DNA from: Anaerolineae bacterium
Lineage (GTDB): Bacteria; Chloroflexota; Anaerolineae; Promineifilales; Promineifilaceae
Reading direction: 5' to 3'
DNA: 46,873 nucleotides
NCBI GenBank assembly: GCA_019637635.1
Contig: JAHBVI010000048.1
Span: 1-46,873, forward strand
The notes under the pieces are model-generated. The model did no database searches, was not told where the DNA came from, and saw only the letters and a program-made list of their open reading frames with translations. Each line of letters starts with the position of its first letter. Position 1 is the first letter of the stretch. Position numbers and translations under genes: made by a program. This document shows, one piece after another, positions 41,649 to 46,873 of the stretch.

Positions 41649-42479
41649 ATGATTCACGAGGAAAGCACAGTTACAGCGCCTGGGAATATGAACCTTTATT
41701 ACCAGATCTGGCGACCGGATGCACCGCCGCGAGCGACGCTGGTAATTACGCATGGGTTGGGCGAACACAGCGGCCGCTACATGAATGTAGTCAATCACCT
41801 GGTACCCAAAGGGTATGTGGTTTATGCGCTGGATCATCTGGGCCACGGCCGTTCCCCCGGCCAGCGTGGTTACATTAAAAGTTGGGCCGATTTCCGCGAA
41901 GGGGTACGGGCATTGGTGCAGTTGGCGCAAGTGCAGGAAGCGGCACGGCCGTTTTTCCTGTTTGGGCATAGTATGGGTGGCTGCATTACGCTCGATTATG
42001 TGCTGCATTACCCGGATGGGTTGACGGCCGTCGTTGCTTCCGCCCCGGCCATCGGCCAACTCACCCTATCGCCGGCGCGCACATTCCTGGCGCGCCTATC
42101 GGCCAGGATCAAACCAGATATGAGCATGGATAGTGGATTGGACACGACGGCTATTTCGCGGGACACGGCCGTTGTGGAAGCCTACCGCGCCGATCCCCTG
42201 GTGCATGATAAAGGCTCGCCGGGGGCGGCCGTGGCTTTTGTAGACACAGCCGCCTGGGTCATGGCCCACGCCGCCGATTTCCAGCCGCCGCTGCTACTCA
42301 TTCATGGCGACGCCGACCGGCTGGTGCGGGTGGAAGAAAGTCAGAAATTCTTCGCCCAGGTGAAACAGCCTGATAAAAAATTGATTATCTACCCCGGCGG
42401 CCACCACGAATCGCACAACGATTTGCACAAAGAGCAAATGTTGGCCGACGTGGAAAGCTGGCTGGAGGCACATATGTAG
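41649..42479 (+). CDS. Alpha/beta hydrolase, monoacylglycerol lipase-like
   Basis: 276 residues. LVITHGLGEHSGRYMNV is the oxyanion segment, nucleophile Ser in FLFGHSMGGCITLDY, Asp in LLIHGDADRLV and His in PGGHHESHND. This is the lysophospholipase/MGL (Hydrolase_4) pattern. AGGAGG lies 7 nt before this ATG; an in-frame TTG seven codons earlier is rejected. No signal peptide. Confidence 0.92.
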   Translation: MIHEESTVTAPGNMNLYYQIWRPDAPPRATLVITHGLGEHSGRYMNVVNHLVPKGYVVYALDHLGHGRSPGQRGYIKSWADFREGVRALVQLAQVQEAARPFFLFGHSMGGCITLDYVLHYPDGLTAVVASAPAIGQLTLSPARTFLARLSARIKPDMSMDSGLDTTAISRDTAVVEAYRADPLVHDKGSPGAAVAFVDTAAWVMAHAADFQPPLLLIHGDADRLVRVEESQKFFAQVKQPDKKLIIYPGGHHESHNDLHKEQMLADVESWLEAHM

Positions 42480-42481
42480 TT

Positions 42482-42517
42482 GAGTAATTACCCAATTACT
42501 CAGTTACTCCATTACTT
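42482..42517. repeat. Short tandem hairpin (AATTACTC)
   Basis: GAGTAATT pairs with AATTACTC, followed by AGTTACTCC and ATTACTTG; directly before folB. Confidence 0.7.
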
Positions 42518-42520
42518 GTT

Positions 42521-42886
42521 ATGGACAAAATCATCATCAAAGACCTGCTGCTGCGTGGCATTATCGGCATCAATCCCGAAGAGCGTGTCAAGCAGCAAGA
42601 TATTCTCATCAATGTGGTCATGTACGCCGATATTCGCCGGGCGGCAGCTTCTGATGACATCGCTGATGCCGTGGATTACAAGACCACCACCAAGCGCATC
42701 ATTGACCATGTGGAAGCGTCGTCTGATTTTTTGGTAGAAAAACTGGTCACGGACATCGCCCGGCTGATCCTGGAAACGAACCCGCTGGTGGAAAAGGTGC
42801 AGGTGCGGGTGGAAAAACCCACCGCCCTCCGCTTTGCCCAATCCGTCGGTATTGAGATTGAACGTTCCCGCGCCGACTTCTCGTAA
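42521..42886 (+). CDS. folB: Dihydroneopterin aldolase
   Basis: 121 residues. MDKIIIKDLLLRGIIGINPE, ERVKQQDILINVVMYAD, VDYKTTTKRIIDHVEASSDF and VEKPTALRFAQSVGIEIER match FolB, including the Tyr-Lys and Glu residues of the active site. It makes 6-hydroxymethyl-dihydropterin, the substrate of the next gene product. Its stop is inside the tandem hairpin that follows. Confidence 0.95.
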   Translation: MDKIIIKDLLLRGIIGINPEERVKQQDILINVVMYADIRRAAASDDIADAVDYKTTTKRIIDHVEASSDFLVEKLVTDIARLILETNPLVEKVQVRVEKPTALRFAQSVGIEIERSRADFS

Positions 42887-42959
42887 ACCGTAAACCGTTA
42901 TCCGTTATCCGAATACGTCTCACGGTTTACGGCTTACGGTTTACGGCTTACGGTTCACG
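42882..42959. repeat. Tandem heptamer hairpin (CGTAAAC / GTTTACG)
   Basis: CGTAAAC twice, CGTTATC twice, loop, then GTTTACG, GCTTACG, GTTTACG, GCTTACG, GTTCACG. It fills the entire folB-folK gap, ending one base before folK. Confidence 0.9.
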
Positions 42960-42960
42960 A

Positions 42961-43509
42961 ATGCCCCACGTCGTCATCGCCCTCGGCTCTAACATTGACA
43001 AGGAGCGTAACCTGCCACAGGCGGTGGCGATGCTGCGGGAGATGGGCCAGGTGATCGCCGTAGCCCCCGTCTATGAATCCGCTCCTGTTGGTTTGTTGGC
43101 GCAGCCAAATTTTTGGAACACGGCCGTCCACCTCTACACCTCTCTCACCCCCACCCAACTCAAGCAAACCGTCATCGGCGTCATCGAAACGAAGCTGAAA
43201 CGGGTGCGCCAGGCCGACCCCAACGCGCCGCGTACGATTGATGCGGACATCATTTTATATGGGGATTTTGTGGGCGAGTATGATGGTGGCGACGGCCGCA
43301 GCCGCCCCCTGCCGGACCCTGACCTGCTGAAATTCCCCCACGTAGCCGTGCCCGTGGCTGACCTGCTGCCGGACGGCCGTCACCCCATCACAGGTGAACG
43401 GCTGGCCGACCTGGCCGCCCGGTTAATGGGGGAAGCAGAAGAAAAGACGGGAGTACGGCCGTTGTGGAAACGCGACGACATCACGATGGGTGATAACCAT
43501 GCTGCCTGA
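42961..43509 (+). CDS. folK: 6-hydroxymethyl-7,8-dihydropterin pyrophosphokinase
   Basis: 182 residues. VVIALGSNIDKERNLPQAVA, YESAPVGLLAQPNFWNTAV, and RTIDADIILYGD with the metal Asp pair are HPPK signatures. It transfers pyrophosphate from ATP to the FolB product. The last ~25 residues are an unconserved tail. It overlaps the next reading frame by 11 nt. Confidence 0.95.
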   Translation: MPHVVIALGSNIDKERNLPQAVAMLREMGQVIAVAPVYESAPVGLLAQPNFWNTAVHLYTSLTPTQLKQTVIGVIETKLKRVRQADPNAPRTIDADIILYGDFVGEYDGGDGRSRPLPDPDLLKFPHVAVPVADLLPDGRHPITGERLADLAARLMGEAEEKTGVRPLWKRDDITMGDNHAA

Positions 43510-43904
43510 CTGGTTTGAAACCGAGAAGATACTGGTGGTAGATGTGGAATCTACCTGCTGGAAAGGCGCGCCACCTCCAGGGGAGCAGTCAGAGATTATT
43601 GAAATCGGCTTATGTTGGCTGGATATGGCTACAAAACAGCCAGAAGGGAAAAGGAGCGTGTTGGTACGGCCGTCGCGCTCCAAAGTCACAATTCCAATGG
43701 CAATGTGCTTCATTTGGCTGCCCCTATCCCTTTAGTGAACGGCATATCAATGCAAAGAAACTGTTTGCGCAAGAACATACCAAAGGGCGACAGGTGGGCA
43801 TGGCCCGCGCCTTGCAAATCCTGAAAATGCCCCTGGATGGCACACACCATCGCGGCCACGACGACGCCTGGAACATTGCCCATATCCTGGGCACACTGCT
43901 TTAG
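43499..43904 (+). pseudogene. Broken 3'-5' exonuclease (DEDDh family)
   Basis: Frame 1 (to about 43690) reads MLPDWFETEKILVVDVESTC with the first Asp-Glu pair, then SEIIEIGLCWLD and LVRPSRSKV. Frame 3 (from about 43710) reads FGCPYPFSERHINAKKLFAQ and THHRGHDDAWNIAHILGTLL with the last catalytic His-Asp. In intact relatives about 50 residues, including the central Asp segment, lie between these parts. So there is an internal deletion plus a frame change; the protein would lack part of its active site. Confidence 0.85.
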
Positions 43905-43918
43905 TTCCGCCACCGATT

Positions 43919-44692
43919 CTAACGAAAATCGAGGGTCAAACTGACCGGGCAGTGGTCAGAGCCAGGCACGTCTGGGTGAATGTTTGCCGCCACCATGGCT
44001 TCCGTCATGTCGGGGCTGATGAAGAAGTAATCCAGCCGCCAGCCCACGTTTCGCTGCCGCGCCCCACCGACGGCCGTCCACCAGGTGTAGGCGCCCGTTT
44101 TGTCCGGGTAAAGGTGGCGGTAGGTGTCAATGTAACCCTGCGCCACCACCTCATCAATCCAGGCGCACTCCTCCGGCAAAAAGCCTGTCATCTTGCGGTT
44201 TTGTTTGGGCCGGGCCAGGTCAATTTCCTTGTGCGAGGTATTCACGTCGCCACAAAAGATAACGGCTTTGCCCTGCACCCGCAGCGCATTACAATAGGCC
44301 AGGAAGTCCGCTTTGTACTGCATTTTGAAGGGGACACGGCCGTGATCCCGCCCCCCGTTCGGAAAATACGCCCCAATGAACACAAAGTGGTCATACTCCG
44401 CCACAATGGTACGCCCTTCCCGGTCAAAATCAGGAATGCCCAGGCCAATTTGCACCTGGCGCGGTTCTGTTTTGCTGTAAAGGGCCACGCCGCTGTAGCC
44501 CTTCTTCTCCGCAAAGGCCCAGTAGGTGTGGTAGCCATCCGGCTGGCGCAGCGCCGCGTCTAGCTGGTCGGGGTGGGCTTTGGTCTCTTGCAGGCAGAGA
44601 ATGTCCGGCTGTGTCTGGTGCAGCCAGGCCAGGAAACCTTTATTTTGGGCAGCGCGAATACCGTTAACGTTCCAGGAGTACAGGTTGATCAT
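43919..44692 (-). CDS. xth: Exodeoxyribonuclease III
   Basis: 257 residues. MINLYSWNVNGIRAAQNKGF, ILCLQETKAHPDQLD, YSGVALYSKT, CGDVNTSHKEIDLARPKQN, RLDYFFISPD and PGSDHCPVSLTLDF are the AP-endonuclease/ExoIII motifs with all metal and catalytic residues. It repairs abasic sites and degrades 3' ends. The longer frame to 44974 overlaps the divergent gene and has no support. Confidence 0.95.
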   Translation of the reverse strand: MINLYSWNVNGIRAAQNKGFLAWLHQTQPDILCLQETKAHPDQLDAALRQPDGYHTYWAFAEKKGYSGVALYSKTEPRQVQIGLGIPDFDREGRTIVAEYDHFVFIGAYFPNGGRDHGRVPFKMQYKADFLAYCNALRVQGKAVIFCGDVNTSHKEIDLARPKQNRKMTGFLPEECAWIDEVVAQGYIDTYRHLYPDKTGAYTWWTAVGGARQRNVGWRLDYFFISPDMTEAMVAANIHPDVPGSDHCPVSLTLDFR

Positions 44693-44720
44693 GGGCGGAT
44701 TGTATCCTGGATGCGATGAT

Positions 44721-44743
44721 GTGGCAGGTGGCAGGTGGCAAGG
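44721..44743. repeat. Tandem heptamer GTGGCAG (three units)
   Basis: GTGGCAG, GTGGCAG, GTGGCAA in the gap between divergent xth and the membrane protein gene. No inverse arm seen. Confidence 0.7.
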
Positions 44744-44749
44744 TATTGG

Positions 44750-44758
44750 TGCTAAAAT
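44750..44758 (+). promoter_or_regulatory. Extended -10 element, leaderless start
   Basis: GTGCTAAAAT (TGC + TAAAAT) ends 7 nt before ATG 44766, the same arrangement as at 16489-16501. This also argues for the second ATG, since the first (44757) overlaps the box. Confidence 0.45.
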
Positions 44759-44765
44759 GAAGGGC

Positions 44766-45569
44766 ATGGCGAACAAAAAAGCACGAGTAGGGCAACGGCC
44801 GTCACAACGGCCGTCAACACAACAGGCACGCACCACCCTCTCTCCCCAAAATCGGGTCATCGTGGCCCTGCTGGCGCCGGTGTTAGCCGGAACTCTGTTG
44901 GCCTGGCTAACCGGTTTGCTGGCAGAGGGCGCAGCGGCCTCGTCGGGCAGCCGGGCGCCGGTGTGGGCGGCCATCGGGTTGGCGGCCTGGTTTGTGGGGC
45001 TGGCATTTTATGGGCTGCCGGGCATGGGGCTGAAAGGGGGACGGCCGTTATTTGCCGGTATCGCCTTTGCCACGTTGGGCTGGGTCACCTTCTTACTCTT
45101 TCGCGCCATTTTTATCCCCATTGACCCGGAAGTGGCCGGCTCTACCCGCGCCTTCATTTATACCTTGTTATTTGAAGCGTTTGCTTTGCAACTGTGGACG
45201 TTTGGTCTGCTTTTCCGGGCCATAGCCGATTGGCGGGGGGCGCTCACCGCCGCCGTTGCCGGCGGTGTCGTTTTTGGCGCGGCCGGCTTTTTGCTTTTTC
45301 AGAACGTGTACACCGCTTCCCTCATCACGCTCATTTACTATACAACCTGGGGCATTTTTTACGGTATCATTCGCCTGCGGACGGGCAGCCTGCTGGGCAC
45401 GGTCATCGTCCAGGCTATGCAAATTTTTACGGCCTGGGTAGCGCTGGGCAGTATGCCGCCGCAAACGGCCGAGGCTCAGCTTTTGTGGGTCTATGGGCTG
45501 TCTGCGTTGGTCACGGCCGTGTTCATCTGGCGGTTGTGGCCCAAGGTTGAGAGCGACTATAGAGTGTAA
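44766..45569 (+). CDS. Polytopic membrane protein, degenerate CPBP-like
   Basis: About 267 residues with a basic N-terminus (KKARVGQRPSQRPS) and seven or so membrane helices. YGIIRLRTGSLLGTVIVQAM resembles the second conserved box of CPBP/CAAX intramembrane proteases, where the segment normally ends in a catalytic His; here it is Gln, and the EExxxR box is not seen. So it is probably not a protease. The function is unknown. Confidence 0.7.
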   Translation: MANKKARVGQRPSQRPSTQQARTTLSPQNRVIVALLAPVLAGTLLAWLTGLLAEGAAASSGSRAPVWAAIGLAAWFVGLAFYGLPGMGLKGGRPLFAGIAFATLGWVTFLLFRAIFIPIDPEVAGSTRAFIYTLLFEAFALQLWTFGLLFRAIADWRGALTAAVAGGVVFGAAGFLLFQNVYTASLITLIYYTTWGIFYGIIRLRTGSLLGTVIVQAMQIFTAWVALGSMPPQTAEAQLLWVYGLSALVTAVFIWRLWPKVESDYRV

Positions 45570-45582
45570 TTTAGGAACAGTT

Positions 45583-46449
45583 ATGACAACCATTGAAGTA
45601 AAAATTGACGACCGGGCACGATTGGTAACGGCCGTACTCGCCGCCAGCGATTGGCCGGATGAAGAACAGAAACAGCTCACGCACGCCGTACACCCTCATG
45701 CCAAACAAACCCGCCAGTTTGTGCAGAAATACAAATATCACCAGGCGATTCGCGGCGTAAACGAGGCATTGCTAAATGGGGTGACGCTGGAAGAACTGTT
45801 TAGCACGGCCGTGCGCTGCGCCTGGCCCACCTTTGAACCGGCCGAACCGCTGCCCCATCTGCTAAAAATTGAACGCTGGGCGCGTTCCCTGGCCGACTTT
45901 GAACACGACACCGACATTGCCACCACCTTATGGGTGCAATATCAGGATGTCTGGCAGGAAGCGGTGACGGCACTGCGGGGCACTTTTGCCGACGGCCGTG
46001 TGGCGACCTTTTTTGATCGTCTGACGCGCACCACCAACCCACCCATCGTGGTCATGCCCAATCTGGTCTATCCGGCGTTAACGGCCGTGATCGCCACCAC
46101 CCAGACCACCCTCTACCTGCTGCTGCCGCCACCCAAAGCCGTGGGCGAATCTCCCCCCTGGCCTTTTGACGAAGACCCACCCACCGTCGTCGCCACTGTC
46201 TGCCACCATCTAAGCATCCGGCTGATGGCCGACCGGCTGGCGGCGTTGGAACGGCCGCAGCGCGAGCTATTCCGCCATGCCGCTGCCACCCTTTGCCTGG
46301 AAGCCGCTTTTGATGAATTTGAAGGCCAGGCCTACCAGCTACGCACCAAAAAAGCAGAAAACCTGCCCATCTTGCCGGCCGTCACCACCCAACTCCGCCG
46401 TTATCTGGATGGTGAATTGGGGGAATTGGCCGACATTTTTGAAGAATGA
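45583..46449 (+). CDS. Uncharacterised cytosolic protein
   Basis: 288 residues, no family recognised. Mostly helical, with VHPHAKQTRQFVQKYKYHQA, ALLNGVTLEELFSTAVRCAW, and a middle beta segment IVVMPNLVYPALTAVIA. No signal or membrane segment. It begins 13 nt after the membrane protein stop, so the pair may be co-transcribed. A longer frame from 45493 overlaps that gene and is rejected. It contains five ACGGCCGT octamers, each coding TAV or DGR. Confidence 0.65.
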   Translation: MTTIEVKIDDRARLVTAVLAASDWPDEEQKQLTHAVHPHAKQTRQFVQKYKYHQAIRGVNEALLNGVTLEELFSTAVRCAWPTFEPAEPLPHLLKIERWARSLADFEHDTDIATTLWVQYQDVWQEAVTALRGTFADGRVATFFDRLTRTTNPPIVVMPNLVYPALTAVIATTQTTLYLLLPPPKAVGESPPWPFDEDPPTVVATVCHHLSIRLMADRLAALERPQRELFRHAAATLCLEAAFDEFEGQAYQLRTKKAENLPILPAVTTQLRRYLDGELGELADIFEE

Positions 46450-46520
46450 GATTGGGAGATTGAGAGATTAGGAGACTGGTTTCACGCGCAATCTCTCAAT
46501 CTCCTAATCACCCAATCTCC
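46448..46520. repeat. Tandem octamer hairpin (GAGATTGG)
   Basis: GAGATTGG, GAGATTGA, GAGATTAG, GAGACTGG, loop, CAATCTCT, CAATCTCC, TAATCACC, CAATCTCC. Begins in the stop codon of the preceding gene. Confidence 0.88.
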
Positions 46521-46539
46521 TCATTTCGAGGAGGAAAAG

Positions 46540-46873
46540 ATGAGTTACGAGTACATTCTCACCCGCACAGACGGCCGTGTCGGTATTGCCCAAATCAACC
46601 GCCCCAAAGCCATCAACGCCCTCAATGTAGATGTGATGATGGAATTAATGTCGGCGTTGGAACAGTTTGACGCCGATGAGGCCATCGGCTGCATGGTGAT
46701 CACCGGCAACGAACGCGCTTTTGCTGCCGGGGCGGACATCAAAGCCATGGCCGAGGCCACCCCAGTGTCCATGCTCAACAGCTCCATGATTGACCAATGG
46801 GACCGGCTGCAAAAAATAACAAAACCGGTCATCGCCGCCGTTTCCGGCTTTGCCCTGGGCGGCGGCTGCGAAT
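46540..46873 (+). CDS. Enoyl-CoA hydratase/isomerase (partial, C-terminus off the window)
   Basis: First 111 codons. VGIAQINRPKAINALNVDVM, VITGNERAFAAGADIKAMAE (oxyanion hole) and KPVIAAVSGFALGGGCE are crotonase signatures, the last with the first oxyanion/catalytic Gly-Gly-Gly-Cys-Glu. GAGGAGG lies 8 nt before ATG. Probably fatty acid beta-oxidation, but the exact substrate cannot be told. Confidence 0.92.
   Translation, partial: MSYEYILTRTDGRVGIAQINRPKAINALNVDVMMELMSALEQFDADEAIGCMVITGNERAFAAGADIKAMAEATPVSMLNSSMIDQWDRLQKITKPVIAAVSGFALGGGCE

Noticed and set aside
44693..44974. N-terminal extension of exonuclease III
   Set aside because: MINLYSWNVNG is the family start; the extension overlaps the divergent gene and its promoter-like box.
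351..46520. Tandem-unit hairpins as CRISPR arrays
   Set aside because: Units are 7-8 nt without spacers, and each site has an inverse arm; there are no cas genes.

Overview
The window looks like a piece of a Chloroflexota chromosome, probably from the Anaerolineae/Promineifilum neighbourhood. This is inferred from gene content (SpoVS, a slipin, an A-adding tRNA nucleotidyltransferase with DHH and CBS domains, STPK/PP2C/FHA signalling, TPR-CHAT and ECF genes) and from the roughly 58% GC composition; no 16S or ribosomal protein gene is present to prove it. Genes are densely packed in short alternating blocks on both strands.

Layout. 1-11093 (minus): end of an ABC ATPase, a DapF homologue with both catalytic cysteines replaced by serine, a membrane GT2, a secreted subtilase, a TPR-CHAT protease / small protein / ECF sigma operon, a GNAT and a stand-alone RAM domain. 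11341-13519 (plus): slipin and an M28 lipoprotein peptidase. 13541-16161 (minus): UPF0173 hydrolase, lytic transglycosylase, membrane protein. 16501-19128 (plus): tRNA nucleotidyltransferase. 19184-21435: a decayed accessory patch with a nonsense-interrupted restriction-endonuclease-like gene, a methyltransferase cut off after 78 residues by what looks like an IS256-type end, and an XisH/XisI pair. 21625-27260 (minus): housekeeping sigma factor, SDR, RNase III, FabF, a MoaD-MoaE fusion and MoaC. 27369-36738 (plus): PIG-L deacetylase, a six-gene signalling cluster (Ser/Thr kinase with beta-propeller, PP2C, J-like/vWA, zinc-ribbon/FHA, small protein, response regulator) and Rel. 36793-41451 (minus): tRNA-Glu, an F420/NADP-type oxidoreductase, a GH-like membrane-anchored protein, SpoVS, MsrQ and MsrP. 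41649-46873: lipase-like hydrolase, FolB, FolK, a broken 3'-5' exonuclease, exonuclease III (minus), two uncharacterised proteins and the start of an enoyl-CoA hydratase.

Functional links. MoaC and the MoaD-MoaE fusion make the molybdopterin that MsrP needs, and MsrQ feeds MsrP electrons. FolB and FolK are consecutive folate steps. The kinase, phosphatase, vWA, FHA and response-regulator genes form one co-oriented signalling unit with a recognisable promoter. The ECF, small-protein and TPR-CHAT genes suggest protease-controlled release of a sigma factor.

The most unusual features are not genes. (1) The palindromic octamer ACGGCCGT occurs a little over 100 times by my hand count, against about one expected; it lies mostly inside genes and also builds terminator stems. 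(2) At least fourteen intergenic gaps hold hairpins whose arms are tandem 7- or 8-nt units, with unrelated unit sequences from site to site. They sit on gene ends so tightly that they encode stop codons and C-terminal residues. (3) Two further families of simple perfect hairpins recur between genes, one with base-paired covariation and one copy acting as the sigA terminator.
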